Shown here piece by piece: positions 1-9,586 of a stretch of 39,654 nt of DNA. Numbering within the stretch: position 1 is the first letter of the stretch; each line of letters opens with the position of its first letter. The stretch spans positions 1 through 39,654 of the forward strand of contig JAIQGD010000015.1 of NCBI GenBank assembly GCA_020072765.1, in the 5' to 3' direction. The DNA is from Terriglobia bacterium (GTDB taxonomy: Bacteria > Acidobacteriota > Terriglobia > Acidiferrales > UBA7541). The position numbers and the translations under genes were made by a program. Below the pieces are notes generated by a model that saw only the letters and a list, made by a program, of their open reading frames with translations, was not told the origin of the DNA and searched no databases.

Positions 1-1
1 C

Positions 2-3000
2 GACTCGTGGCCCAAGGGTTCAACTCTTCCCAAGGATGAGATTCAATATCAACCTGCGAAGCCTGGCTACTACCTCATCTCGCGAGGACGCCCGGCCTTC
101 GAGCGGGAGCTCGGTTTCCATGTCTCCTGCAAGCGTTGGCTGCTACGTCGATACCTGCAAGCCGCGGTGCCAGGCTATCTGGGAACCATTGCGATCGTGA
201 CCGCGATGATCCTGGCATTACCGCTGCTGCATGCCCATGGAGCGGGCATGACCGTGAAGGGCCTCTTGCTCCTGGGTTTGCTCGCAGCAGTGCCAGCTTC
301 GGACCTGGCGATTGCACTGATCAATCGGGCGGTGGTGGCCTTGCTCGGGCCGCGCAGGATGCCGCGCATGGAGTTGCGCAACGGCATCCCGGAGGAGTTG
401 CGAACCATTATAGTCATGCCCACGCTGCTCACCACTGCAGAGGAAGTAACAGCGCATGTCGAGCGGCTGGAAGTGCACTACTTGGCCAATCCAGATGGAG
501 ACCTGCGTTTCGCGCTGCTCTCGGATTGGTTGGACGCCCCGTGCGAAACCCTGCCGGGCGACGATGACCTGCTCGCCGTGGCCGTCGACGGAGTTGCACG
601 GCTGAATACACGCTATGGTCCTGCGCCAGGAAATGGCGAGCGTTTTTTCATCTTCCATCGCAAGCGCGTTTGGAACGAGCGCGAAGGCAAATGGATGGGA
701 TGGGAGCGCAAGCGAGGGAAACTGCATGAGCTGAACCAGCTTTTGCGCGGTTCGACGAGCACGACGTTTATTCCCGTCGGAGGGCGCCCCCTCGTAAAAC
801 TGGCCGGTGTTCGCTACGTCATTACGCTGGACGCGGATACGCGCCTGCCGCGAGGCGCTGCCTCCCGCCTGGTCGGTACGATGGCGCATCCTCTCAATCG
901 GCCGCAGTTCAGCGCGCGCGACGGCCGTGTGGTGGAAGGCTACGCACTGGTGCAACCACGGATCACCCCTTCCTTGCCGGTTGATCAGGAAGGCTCGCTC
1001 GCCCAAAGAATATTCTCCGGTCCGAGCGGCATCGATCCATATTCCTCAGCCGTTTCCGACGTTTACCAGGATCTGTTTGAAGAGGGCTCGTACACGGGCA
1101 AAGGCATATACGACATCGATGCGTTCGAAGCGGCCCTGGCAGGCAAGGTGCCGGAAAACGCACTCTTGAGCCATGATCTCTTTGAAGGCATTTTCGCCCG
1201 CGTCGCCCTGGCCACCGACATCGAGCTGTTTGAAGAATTCCCCTCGCGTTATGAGGCGGTCGCCGCCCGCCAACATCGTTGGGCGCGCGGAGACTGGCAG
1301 CTCCTCCCCTGGCTCTTCGGGCGGGCGCACTCGGGAGCGGGAAAACGGAATCCCGTCATGATTCCGACGATCGGCCGCTGGAAGATGCTCGACAATCTGC
1401 GCCGCACCCTGTCAGCACCCGCGGCCTTCCTTACCTTGATTGTCGGCTGGCTGCTGCCGCCGGTGTCTCCCTGGGTGTGGACGCAATTCATTCTCGCAAC
1501 GATTGCGATTCCCGCTCTGCTGCCATTTCTCGTCGGGCTGAATCCGCATCGGAAAGGCATTTCCAAGCGAAGCCATTTCCGCGGCGTGCTCAGCGATCTG
1601 GCGCTCGGCGCGTCCCAAGTCGGCTTGACGTTAGCATTCCTGGCATACCAGACGTGGCTGATGTCCGACGCGCTTCTGCGGACGCTCACCCGTCTGTTTG
1701 TCACCCACAGGAACTTGCTGGAGTGGGTGACCGCAGCACAATCCAAGTTGGGAGCCGATTCCAGATTATCCGCCACCTATCGACGTATGGCGGGCGGCGT
1801 TCTCTTCGTCGTCGCAACGGCCGTGGCCTTGGTTTTGGGACGACACCAGGCTTGGGTTGCCGCGGGTCCCTTCATACTTCTTTGGGCTGCCGCTCCTGCT
1901 GTAGCACGCTGGATTAGCTTGCCGCCGCAGTCTCACGGCGCAAGTCTGCTGTCGCCAGGCGACGCGCGCACTCTCCGTTTGATTTCGCGCCGCACGTGGC
2001 GTTTTTTCGAAACTTTTGTCACTCCCGCGGACCACTCGCTGCCTCCCGATAATTTTCAGGAAACGCCGAAACCGGTTGCCGCTCACCGAACCTCGCCTAC
2101 CAACATGGGGCTCTATCTTCTTTCGACGGTTACCGCTCGGGACTTCGGATGGCTGGGCACGATTAACACCGTAGAGCGGCTGGAAGCCACGCTGGCGACG
2201 ATGGACCGGATGGAATTGTTCCGCGGGCACTTTTACAACTGGTATGACACACGCGACCTTCATCCGCTGGAGCCCAGGTACGTTTCCTCCGTGGACAGCG
2301 GAAACCTCGCCGGGCACCTGCTGACTCTCGGAAACAGCTGCCGCGAGCTGATGGAGACGTCCTCCCTCGGAGCTCCGATTCTCGCCGGGATGGAAGATCC
2401 CATCCGGTTGTTGCGCGAAGCGCTTGCCGGAATAGCCGACACACCGCGCACTCACATCGTTACCCGGAAGCAGCTCAGCAATGCGATCGATACGATGGCG
2501 GCCTCGCTTGACTCGGTTCCTGTCGATGCCGTCGATTGGGCGACTCGCTTCTTGGAGTGGAGGGCCCACGCCCAGACTGTAGCTGACATTGCTCAGGCTC
2601 TGGTGCAAGAACTGGGAGACTCTCCCGAAACGGAATTGCGCGTCTGGGCCGATGCGCTCCGGGCTTGCGTCGAGAGCCACGCACTGGATGCAAGAATCCT
2701 TATTCCGTGGATGCGCTTGGATTCAAAACAGATCGCCGGCATAGCCCAACTTCGTCGCGACCAGGCACCCGAGTGGATGGTGATTGAGCCGTTTCTCCAC
2801 TCCGTTCCCAAGCTCGCGGATGCCCCGGATCGATTCGACGCTGCTCTACATGAACTCTCCGCGTTACGCGGCCGCCTGCTGGACACTGTTCCGGGAGACA
2901 GAGACGCGATCACACGGATCGATGCACTCGCCGAAACGCTGAGGCTTGCGGCCGCGGATGCCGCCGCGCTCATTCGCCGTCTTTCAGCCATTGCCCAGAC

Positions 3001-6000
3001 GGCAGAGCGCATGTTTCAAGCGATGGAGTTCCGCTTCTTATTCGACGATCAGCGCAAGCTTTTCTCGATCGGTTATCGCGTCACGGACGGAAGCTTGGAT
3101 TCCAATTGCTATGATTTGCTGGCTTCGGAGGCGCGCCTGGCAAGCTTCATTGCCATCGCGAAAGGCGAAGTCCCGGCGTCACACTGGTTTCGTCTGGGCC
3201 GCGCGCTCACGCCTGTAAGCCGCGGCTCCGCGCTCATCTCATGGTCCGGCTCGATGTTTGAATATCTCATGCCTGCGATTGTGATGCGTTCTCCGGCTGG
3301 CAGCCTGCTGAATCAGACGTGCGAGCTGGTGGTGCGTCGTCAAATAGAATACGGCGCGGAGCTGGACGTGCCCTGGGGGGCTTCGGAATCGGCCTACAAT
3401 GTGCGCGACCTCGATTTCACTTACCAATATTCCAGCTTCGGCGTGCCCGGCCTGGGGCTCAAACGAGGCCTGAGCGAAGATGTCGTCGTCGCACCCTACG
3501 CCACAGCGCTGGCAGCGATGATGGATCCTGCCTCCGCCACGCACAACTTTGCACGACTCGCCGAGGCTGGTGGCATGGGAGCGTACGGCTTCTACGAAGC
3601 GCTCGATTACACAAGCACGCGTTTGCCGGAGGGCGAAACGGTCGCGGTTGTCCGCACGTATTTTGCGCATCACCAGGGAATGTCGTTGGTTGCCATGTCG
3701 AACGCCCTCAACAATGGCGCGATGCGCAGCCGTTTTCATGCCGAGCCTATGGTGCAGGCTACGGAGTTGCTGTTGCAGGAGCGCACTCCGCGCGACGTGC
3801 TGGTTGCCCGGCCTCGCGCCGAGGAAGTATCGGCCGCTGCCCAAGTCCGTGAACTCGTGCCACCAGTGCTCCGCCGATTCACGACCCCTCATAGTCCCAT
3901 CCCCCGGACGCACCTGCTTTCCAACGGTAGGTACGCGGTGATGCTGACCGCAGCGGGTTCAGGCTATAGCCGGTGGCGGGATATCGCCGTAACGCGCTGG
4001 AGGGAGGATGCCACGCGCGATGGCTGGGGCAGCTATATCTTTCTTCGTGACGCGCAATCGGGGCAAATCTGGTCAGCAGGCTACCAGCCGAGCGGCATTG
4101 AACCAGACGCCTACGAGGTGTCGTTCTACGAAGACCGCGCCGACTTTGTCCGGCGCGACCAGGCGCTGACCACCACACTGGAAGTCGTTGTGTCGCCCGA
4201 GGACGACGCGGAAATTCGGCGCGTTTCCATCACCAATCTCGGGACACGCACGCGCGACATTCAGGTGACCTCGTACGCCGAGTTGTGCCTGGCATCGCAG
4301 GCCGCCGACGTGGCCCATCCTGCGTTTTCGAATCTCTTTGTGCAGACCGAATTTGTGCCCGATGCCGGTGCGCTGCTGGCGACGCGCCGCAGGCAGTCCG
4401 ATAAAGAAACGGTCGTTTGGGCCGCGCACGTGGTTGCCGTGGAAGGGGAAACCGTCGGCGACCCGCAATTCGAGACGGACCGCGCGCGATTCCTGGGACG
4501 CGGCCACGATATCCGCAACCCCGTTTCCATCATTGATGGGCGGCCGCTCTCCAATACCGTGGGCTCCGTACTCGACCCTATTTTTAGTCTGAGGCGCACC
4601 CTACGCATTCTTCCGGGAGCCACGGCGCGCATTGCCTTCTCCACTATCGTCGCTCCGGCCCGCGAGCAGGTCCTGGAACTTGCCGACAAGTACCGCGGCG
4701 CCAAAACGTTTGAGCGCACACTGGCGCTGGCCTGGACCCAGGCGCAAGTACAACTTCATCATCTGGGTGTCGGCCTCGACGAAGCCCATGTGTTTCAGAG
4801 GCTGGCCAACTCCGTGTTGTATTCCGACGCTTCGCTGCGACCCTCTTCCGACGTACTGAGCCACACCACACTGGAGCAATCCGCCTTGTGGGCCCACGGA
4901 ATCTCCGGCGACGTGCCCATCGTACTGGTGCGCATCGATGAAGCGGAAGATCTTGAAATCGTCCGTCAATTACTGCGGGCACACGAATACTGGCGCATGA
5001 AGCAGTTATCCACCGACCTGGTCATCATCAATGAAAAGTCTTCCTCGTATGCGCAGGACCTGCAGATCTCTCTGGAAGGACTTGTGCGCGGCAGCCGATT
5101 ACGCCTCTCTCCGGATACGGAAAACGTGCGCGGCAACATCTTCCTCTTGCGCGCCGACCTGATCTCCCCGCGGGAACGGATACTTCTTCAAACGGTTGCG
5201 CGAGCGGTGCTGCTCAGCCAGCGCGGCACGTTGTCCGAGCAGGTGACTCGATCGCAACGCACACAAGCCGTCGCGTCCCCGACACCGCGAGCGTCGCAGC
5301 CGGCCAAACGTCTGGACGTGCCGCTTCCGCAGTTGGCTCTGGAATCTTTCAACGGCCTGGGTGGCTTTGCCGACCAGGGCCGCGAATATGTGACCGTCCT
5401 CGGCGAAGGTCTGCGGACTCCCGCGCCCTGGGTCAACGTGATTGCGAATCCTTCGTTTGGTTTTCTGGTTTCGGAGTCCGGCTCGGGCCACACCTGGTCA
5501 CTTAACAGCCGCGAAAACCAGCTCACGCCGTGGTCCAACGATCCCGTCGTCGATCCCCCCGGAGAAGCCATCTACATCCGTGATGAAGGCACGGGGGAAG
5601 TGTGGAGCCCCACGGCGCTGCCCATTCGCGACGAAATCGCTCCGTACATAGCACGCCACGGCCAGGGGTATAGCCGATTCCATCATGGCTCGCACGGCAT
5701 TCTGCTTGAGTTGCTGCAATTCGTGCCGCCGGAAGACCCCATTAAGATTTCCCGGCTCACTTTGAAAAACGAGTCCGGCCGTCCGCGCCGCCTCTCCGTG
5801 ACTGCTTATGCCGAATGGGTGCTGGGCAATTCGCGCGGCGCTTCGGCGCCTTACATCATCACGGAAATCGATTCGCTGACGGGAGCGCTCCTGGCACGGA
5901 ACGCGTGGGGCGGTGAGTTCGGCGGACGCATTGCCTTTGCGGATCTGGCCGGGAAACAGACATCTTTCACGGGCGACCGCACGGACTTTCTGGGACGCAA

Positions 6001-7744
6001 CGGCACGCTGGCGCGTCCCGCGGCACTGGAACGAGGCGGTCCACTTTCTGGAAAGCTGGGAGCAGGTCTCGATCCGTGCGCGGCGCTACAAACCTCGATC
6101 GAATTGCGTCCCGGTGCAACGGCGGAAATCGTGTTCTTCCTGGGCCAGGCAGAAAATAGTGAACAAGCGCGCCAATTGCTCGCACGCTATCGCGCAGCGG
6201 ACGTGGATGCCGTTCTGGCTGACGTGACGGGCCGTTGGGACGACGTGCTCAGCACCGTGCAGATCACGACACCCGATCCGGCCATGGATATGCTCCTGAA
6301 TCGCTGGCTGCTCTACCAAACTCTGGCATGCCGTGTTTGGGCGCGGGCGGGATTCTATCAGTTGAGCGGCGCCTACGGATTCCGCGACCAACTCCAGGAC
6401 GTAATGGCCCTGTGCGTTGTCAACCGCGCCATGGCGCGCGAGCATCTGCTGCGCGCAGCCGCACGACAGTTTGTCGAAGGCGACGTGCAACACTGGTGGC
6501 ATCCGCCTTCTGGACGCGGTGTGCGAACGCGTATCTCCGACGACCTCCTCTGGCTGCCTTACACGGTCATCCACTTCATGGAGGCCACCGGCGACACGGC
6601 CGTGATCGAGGAAGCCGTACCCTTCCTGGAGGGCGATACACTGGCGGACGGACAGAACGAATCTTATTTCCAGCCGCGCGTGTCAGAGACTCGCGCGACA
6701 CTATTCGAGCATTGCGCTCGCGCGCTGGACCGCAGCCTTGCCGTTGGCAGCCATGGCCTCCCCCTGATGGGTACAGGCGACTGGAATGACGGCATGAACC
6801 GAGTCGGGGAGCAAGGCACGGGAGAAAGCGTTTGGCTCGGCTGGTTCCTCCACACGATTCTCTGGGAGTTTGCCAAGGTTGCGGATTCGCGCGGCGAACA
6901 CAAACGCGCGGAGGCTTGGCGTCTACACGTCAGCGCGCTCAAGGCGGCGCTGGAGCGAGACGGTTGGGACGGAGAATGGTACCGTCGCGCTTTCTTCGAT
7001 GACGGCACACCGCTTGGCTCTGCCCACGACACAGAATGCCGCATCGATTCCATCGCCCAGTCTTGGGGCATCCTGAGCGGCGCGGCCGAACCTGGCCGCG
7101 TGGCTCGCGCCATGGCCGCCGTGGATCAACAATTGGTGCGTCGCCGAGACGGTTTGATCTTGCTCTTGACGCCGCCCTTTGACCGCCCGCCACAGGACCC
7201 CGGCTACATTCGGGGATACGTCCCGGGCATCCGCGAAAACGGCGGGCAATACACCCATGCTGCCGCGTGGACGGTCATTGCCTTTGCGGCGCTCGGCGAC
7301 GGCGATAAGGCCTGCGAACTGTTTCGGATGCTGAATCCCATCTCCCACACCTCTTCGCGCGCGAGCGTGCAGCGCTACAAAGTAGAACCCTACGTTGTTG
7401 CGGGCGATGTGTACGCCGAACCTCCCCACGTGGGGCGAGGTGGATGGACCTGGTACACCGGCTCAGCCGGCTGGCTCTATCGCGCCGGAATGGAATGGAT
7501 TCTCGGGTTCCGCGTTCGGGGCACGACGCTTTCCATCGATCCTTGCATCCCCCGAAACTGGCCCGGCTACTCCATCAATTTTCGGTATCACTCGGCCACC
7601 TACCAGATCCGGATGGACAATCCGTCTGGAGTTTCTCGCGGTGTAGCTCTCATGGAACTGGACGGTAAGTTGCTGCCCGGCCCCGCAAATATTCGGCTTG
7701 CCAACGACGGTGCTGTGCATCAAGTCCACATCGTACTGGGGTAA
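2..7744 (+). CDS. ndvB: Cyclic beta-1,2-glucan synthase-like protein (NdvB/ChvB type), 5' end outside window
   Basis: The reading frame is open from the first bases, so the N-terminus lies upstream; about 2,580 residues are visible, against roughly 2,800 for NdvB/ChvB. Family role: a membrane glycosyltransferase polymerises UDP-glucose into beta-1,2-glucan, which a C-terminal phosphorylase-like module trims and cyclises for the periplasm. Seen here: membrane helices near codons 55-110; a GT84-type region with LDADTRLP (about 830-850 nt) and the QHRWARGDWQ signature (about 1272-1302 nt); further hydrophobic segments to about 1900 nt; a glycoamylase-like domain with FAHHQGM (about 3661-3681 nt); and a GH94 phosphorylase-like half with GTGDWNDGMN (about 6769-6798 nt), whose Asp is the likely catalytic acid. 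No frameshift is seen. The gene stands alone and ends before a scar region. The family is sure; whether the product is cyclic is inferred. Confidence 0.93.
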   Translation, partial: DSWPKGSTLPKDEIQYQPAKPGYYLISRGRPAFERELGFHVSCKRWLLRRYLQAAVPGYLGTIAIVTAMILALPLLHAHGAGMTVKGLLLLGLLAAVPASDLAIALINRAVVALLGPRRMPRMELRNGIPEELRTIIVMPTLLTTAEEVTAHVERLEVHYLANPDGDLRFALLSDWLDAPCETLPGDDDLLAVAVDGVARLNTRYGPAPGNGERFFIFHRKRVWNEREGKWMGWERKRGKLHELNQLLRGSTSTTFIPVGGRPLVKLAGVRYVITLDADTRLPRGAASRLVGTMAHPLNRPQFSARDGRVVEGYALVQPRITPSLPVDQEGSLAQRIFSGPSGIDPYSSAVSDVYQDLFEEGSYTGKGIYDIDAFEAALAGKVPENALLSHDLFEGIFARVALATDIELFEEFPSRYEAVAARQHRWARGDWQLLPWLFGRAHSGAGKRNPVMIPTIGRWKMLDNLRRTLSAPAAFLTLIVGWLLPPVSPWVWTQFILATIAIPALLPFLVGLNPHRKGISKRSHFRGVLSDLALGASQVGLTLAFLAYQTWLMSDALLRTLTRLFVTHRNLLEWVTAAQSKLGADSRLSATYRRMAGGVLFVVATAVALVLGRHQAWVAAGPFILLWAAAPAVARWISLPPQSHGASLLSPGDARTLRLISRRTWRFFETFVTPADHSLPPDNFQETPKPVAAHRTSPTNMGLYLLSTVTARDFGWLGTINTVERLEATLATMDRMELFRGHFYNWYDTRDLHPLEPRYVSSVDSGNLAGHLLTLGNSCRELMETSSLGAPILAGMEDPIRLLREALAGIADTPRTHIVTRKQLSNAIDTMAASLDSVPVDAVDWATRFLEWRAHAQTVADIAQALVQELGDSPETELRVWADALRACVESHALDARILIPWMRLDSKQIAGIAQLRRDQAPEWMVIEPFLHSVPKLADAPDRFDAALHELSALRGRLLDTVPGDRDAITRIDALAETLRLAAADAAALIRRLSAIAQTAERMFQAMEFRFLFDDQRKLFSIGYRVTDGSLDSNCYDLLASEARLASFIAIAKGEVPASHWFRLGRALTPVSRGSALISWSGSMFEYLMPAIVMRSPAGSLLNQTCELVVRRQIEYGAELDVPWGASESAYNVRDLDFTYQYSSFGVPGLGLKRGLSEDVVVAPYATALAAMMDPASATHNFARLAEAGGMGAYGFYEALDYTSTRLPEGETVAVVRTYFAHHQGMSLVAMSNALNNGAMRSRFHAEPMVQATELLLQERTPRDVLVARPRAEEVSAAAQVRELVPPVLRRFTTPHSPIPRTHLLSNGRYAVMLTAAGSGYSRWRDIAVTRWREDATRDGWGSYIFLRDAQSGQIWSAGYQPSGIEPDAYEVSFYEDRADFVRRDQALTTTLEVVVSPEDDAEIRRVSITNLGTRTRDIQVTSYAELCLASQAADVAHPAFSNLFVQTEFVPDAGALLATRRRQSDKETVVWAAHVVAVEGETVGDPQFETDRARFLGRGHDIRNPVSIIDGRPLSNTVGSVLDPIFSLRRTLRILPGATARIAFSTIVAPAREQVLELADKYRGAKTFERTLALAWTQAQVQLHHLGVGLDEAHVFQRLANSVLYSDASLRPSSDVLSHTTLEQSALWAHGISGDVPIVLVRIDEAEDLEIVRQLLRAHEYWRMKQLSTDLVIINEKSSSYAQDLQISLEGLVRGSRLRLSPDTENVRGNIFLLRADLISPRERILLQTVARAVLLSQRGTLSEQVTRSQRTQAVASPTPRASQPAKRLDVPLPQLALESFNGLGGFADQGREYVTVLGEGLRTPAPWVNVIANPSFGFLVSESGSGHTWSLNSRENQLTPWSNDPVVDPPGEAIYIRDEGTGEVWSPTALPIRDEIAPYIARHGQGYSRFHHGSHGILLELLQFVPPEDPIKISRLTLKNESGRPRRLSVTAYAEWVLGNSRGASAPYIITEIDSLTGALLARNAWGGEFGGRIAFADLAGKQTSFTGDRTDFLGRNGTLARPAALERGGPLSGKLGAGLDPCAALQTSIELRPGATAEIVFFLGQAENSEQARQLLARYRAADVDAVLADVTGRWDDVLSTVQITTPDPAMDMLLNRWLLYQTLACRVWARAGFYQLSGAYGFRDQLQDVMALCVVNRAMAREHLLRAAARQFVEGDVQHWWHPPSGRGVRTRISDDLLWLPYTVIHFMEATGDTAVIEEAVPFLEGDTLADGQNESYFQPRVSETRATLFEHCARALDRSLAVGSHGLPLMGTGDWNDGMNRVGEQGTGESVWLGWFLHTILWEFAKVADSRGEHKRAEAWRLHVSALKAALERDGWDGEWYRRAFFDDGTPLGSAHDTECRIDSIAQSWGILSGAAEPGRVARAMAAVDQQLVRRRDGLILLLTPPFDRPPQDPGYIRGYVPGIRENGGQYTHAAAWTVIAFAALGDGDKACELFRMLNPISHTSSRASVQRYKVEPYVVAGDVYAEPPHVGRGGWTWYTGSAGWLYRAGMEWILGFRVRGTTLSIDPCIPRNWPGYSINFRYHSATYQIRMDNPSGVSRGVALMELDGKLLPGPANIRLANDGAVHQVHIVLG

Positions 7745-7950
7745 GGGATGCTCGGACTGCCCTGTTGCTCGCCAGAACCCAAAGCGGACATGAAATTGGC
7801 TCATTCGCGAGTGTAGATGATCTTGTAGCGGCGAGAGCACTCAGTTTCCGCAGACTTCAATCAACTTCAACAAGTGTGCCGCAAGCGATTCAACAGGAAT
7901 TACTTAGAAACAACAAGAATCAATAGATCTCAATAAGCCCTAGAATTTGA

Positions 7951-7992
7951 TTCGGGACCAGGAGGTCGGTGGTTCAAATCCGCTCGGCCGGA
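7951..7992 (+). pseudogene. tRNA-like 3' half (tRNA-Pro(CGG)-like), possible attachment-site scar
   Basis: From TTCGGGA through CAGGAGGTCGGTGG, a TTCAAAT T-loop and CGGCCGGA, this reads like the anticodon loop, 3' anticodon stem, variable loop, T-arm and acceptor 3' strand of a tRNA, closest by eye to tRNA-Pro(CGG). The T-stem pairs GGTGG with CCGCT, using wobbles. No matching 5' half (D-arm, acceptor 5' strand) lies in the preceding 40 bases, so this is not a working tRNA. Fragments that begin in the anticodon loop are typical of integrase attachment sites. The rest of 7745-8042 holds nothing else I recognise; it is AT-richer than the flanks. Confidence 0.45.
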
Positions 7993-8046
7993 CGGTCCTC
8001 TTCAACAATTGAGGCATTTCGAGAGACGAAGCGAAACACTTTGTAG

Positions 8047-8160
8047 TGCACCCCTCTAAAACTGGACACCTCAATTAGGTAGAATCAGGGACTCCAAACA
8101 GCAGGCAGCATGGGCAGGAAACCGCGCGCAGATCGATCCCCAGAAGAGAAGTGGCAGATC
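8047..8160 (+). mobile_element. Remnant of an IS3-family insertion sequence (left end and start of orfA)
   Basis: The stretch begins with a terminal-repeat-like TGCACCCCTCTAAAACTGG. About 45 bases later comes an ATG (8110) reading MGRKPRADRSPEEKWQI, the conserved start of IS3/IS911-type OrfA transposases. After about 17 codons the similarity stops abruptly and the rest of the frame (to 8295) does not resemble a transposase. No orfB, frameshift window or right end is visible, so only a decayed 5' fragment remains. It lies 55 bases after the tRNA-like fragment, which fits a region with a history of insertions. 8161-8320 holds no recognised gene. Confidence 0.6.
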
Positions 8161-8320
8161 GCAGGCGACATTTCCAACTTCCGGGTTCCGCGCTTTGGGC
8201 ACCTGCCTCACACCCGCGGGCAAGTACGCGTCAACACCCTCGACGGAATTGCGGGAAGTGAACCACGGAACGTGGGGCGTGAACCCGCCCGGTGAGAACA
8301 TCGGCCCTCGTGCGGCTGGA

Positions 8321-8512
8321 CTAGCTGTGGGGCTCGGCTTCCGTGCGCGGGTTTACATCGAAGCCCAATCCCTCGAGGTCGAGGTCTTGGTCCTGCATTT
8401 GGGGCTCGGTACCTTTGGCGAGTTTTCGTTCGGCACGGCGCTCGGCCTTGGCTCGCTGTTTCTCGAGCCGCTTCATTTCTTTCTGACGCTTCTGGAATGT
8501 GATTCGGGCCAC
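8321..8512 (-). CDS. Small highly charged hypothetical protein (63 aa)
   Basis: The GTG start is preceded by a good ribosome-binding site (AAGGAG, five bases upstream). The protein starts MARITFQKRQKEMKRLEK and is very rich in Lys, Arg and Glu in its first 35 residues, predicting a basic amphipathic helix or coiled coil; the C-terminal half is acidic (QDQDLDLEGLGFDV). It is the last gene of the minus-strand cold-shock/RNA-binding cluster, 20 bases after the RRM gene. A basic helix beside an RRM protein suggests RNA or ribosome association, but this is inference; no named family is recognised. Confidence 0.7.
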   Translation of the reverse strand: MARITFQKRQKEMKRLEKQRAKAERRAERKLAKGTEPQMQDQDLDLEGLGFDVNPRTEAEPHS

Positions 8513-8532
8513 GGCCTCTCCTTAATGTGGGG

Positions 8533-8895
8533 CTACCACCGGGGTTCGCGCGGCTGGCGCGCAGCTTCGCTGTAATTTTCGTTCGAGAATCCGCCGCGGC
8601 CACGACCGCCTCCGCCGCCACTGCCACTGCCACGGGGTCCGCTGCTGCGCTCCTTGGGGCGCGCTTCGTTGACCTTGATGTTGCGTCCGCCGACGTCTTT
8701 GCCGTCCAGAGCTGCAATGGCTTTGGCGGCTTCCGCGTCATTGGCCATCTCCACAAAACCAAAACCACGGGCCCGGCCGGTCTCCCGGTCCATGGCCATG
8801 TGGACGCGCGTGATGGTTCCGAAGGGCTCGAACAGCGCGCGCAAATCGCTTTCGGTGGTCTGAAAACTCAAATTCCCAACAAATAGATTTTTCAT
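8533..8895 (-). CDS. Single-RRM RNA-binding protein with Gly/Arg-rich tail (120 aa)
   Basis: One RNA-recognition motif fills residues 2-80: RNP2 is LFVGNL (4-9) and RNP1 is RGFGFVEM (43-50), both with the aromatic residues that stack on RNA bases. The tail (about 85-120) is rich in Gly, Arg and Ser, as in cyanobacterial Rbp proteins and eukaryotic GRPs, and probably adds non-specific RNA affinity. The frame is open further upstream to 9102, but the start at 8895 has GAGGATG just ahead of the ATG and gives exactly the RRM N-terminus. Bacterial single-RRM proteins are often cold-induced RNA chaperones; the neighbouring cold-shock gene fits. Confidence 0.9.
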   Translation of the reverse strand: MKNLFVGNLSFQTTESDLRALFEPFGTITRVHMAMDRETGRARGFGFVEMANDAEAAKAIAALDGKDVGGRNIKVNEARPKERSSGPRGSGSGGGGGRGRGGFSNENYSEAARQPREPRW

Positions 8896-8942
8896 TTCAT
8901 CCTCATGTCTGTTCCGCGCAGGCGCAACCTTCGCCCGCGTTT

Positions 8943-9272
8943 TTAGTGGTTTCCCAAGGGCTTTCGGCCGAACCCCATTCGCCCTTTTCGAGGCGCATGG
9001 GCGCTGCGATAATCGTCGAGATCCGCATCCGTAATCCGGTAGTGCGTGCCCGGCGGATGATTGGCATAGGTGGCCAGCTCGCGCCGAAGCTTGGCCGAGC
9101 AAACGTCGGGAGCATCCTGATAGCGCACCCGGTGATCGTTAAACGCCTGGTTCGTGATGGTCAGCGTAAATTCCCGGGGGTCGACTAAAGGCTCCCGCAC
9201 CCTGAAGGTGTACTCGCGGACCAACGTTTTCACTTCAAACCCCACGAACTGCATGAGGATCTCGTGGCTCAC
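8943..9272 (-). CDS. Conserved-looking hypothetical protein (109 aa)
   Basis: The GTG start overlaps the stop of the preceding gene by four bases (GTGA), suggesting translational coupling; an internal ATG at codon 7 is an alternative. The sequence has an alternating polar/hydrophobic beta-like N-terminal half (VREYTFRVREPLVDPREFTLTI) and a basic C-terminus. No signal peptide, membrane segment or known motif is seen. The position between a Tudor-like protein and an RRM protein suggests a role in the same cold-shock/RNA group, by association only. Confidence 0.65.
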   Translation of the reverse strand: MSHEILMQFVGFEVKTLVREYTFRVREPLVDPREFTLTITNQAFNDHRVRYQDAPDVCSAKLRRELATYANHPPGTHYRITDADLDDYRSAHAPRKGRMGFGRKPLGNH

Positions 9273-9511
9273 TTGGAGCCGGCGATCGACGCGATAGCGG
9301 GAGCCGCTGCGACCGCTTTCTTGACCCGTTTCGCGCGCCGCCGCTTGGGCGGTGTGCCTTCGGCGGGGGTGACCACCATCAAGCTGGTGACAAACTTCTT
9401 CATGCCGTGGAGATCGAAATCGATCGACGTTCGTTCAGAATCCGACTCGGTGACGACACCCAGGCCATACTGGAAGTGCTGGATGTATGCTCCTTCTTGA
9501 AGAGCTTTCAC
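9269..9511 (-). CDS. Small protein with a Tudor/SH3-like (DUF3553/UvrD-tail-like) domain (80 aa)
   Basis: The GTG start at 9511 is four bases after a perfect AAGGAGG; a longer frame to 9586 would run through the cold-shock gene's terminator and is rejected. Residues 6-45 (EGAYIQHFQYGLGVVTES...IDFDLHGMKKFV) match by eye the small five-strand barrel found at the C-terminus of UvrD/PcrA helicases and in DUF3553 proteins (V.H..FG.G.V, then I.F...G.K). The tail is Lys/Arg/Ala-rich and could contact nucleic acid. The stop overlaps the next gene by four bases. The domain assignment is by pattern only. Confidence 0.7.
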   Translation of the reverse strand: MKALQEGAYIQHFQYGLGVVTESDSERTSIDFDLHGMKKFVTSLMVVTPAEGTPPKRRRAKRVKKAVAAAPAIASIAGSK

Positions 9512-9543
9512 GGGGCCTCCTTGGAACGATTTCATCTGGTGCC

Positions 9544-9580
9544 AAAAAAATGGGCGAGTCCGCCGGTGGCGGACCCGCCC
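9544..9580 (-). terminator. Intrinsic terminator of the cold-shock gene
   Basis: In the minus-strand RNA a 13-bp GC-rich stem (one G.U pair) with a three-base loop (9552-9580) is followed by seven U (9544-9550). It starts six bases after the csp stop codon. The U-tract flank TGCCAAAAAAATGG (plus strand) is identical to that of the terminator at 9848-9881. Confidence 0.9.
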
Positions 9581-9586
9581 TGCCAA

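Noticed and set aside
8208-8768. Minus-strand frame of about 186 codons overlapping the RRM gene
   Set aside because: It overlaps two better-supported genes in other frames and has no recognisable domain.
9512-9586. Longer N-terminus for the Tudor-like protein
   Set aside because: It would be encoded by the cold-shock terminator stem; a perfect Shine-Dalgarno lies before the GTG at 9511.
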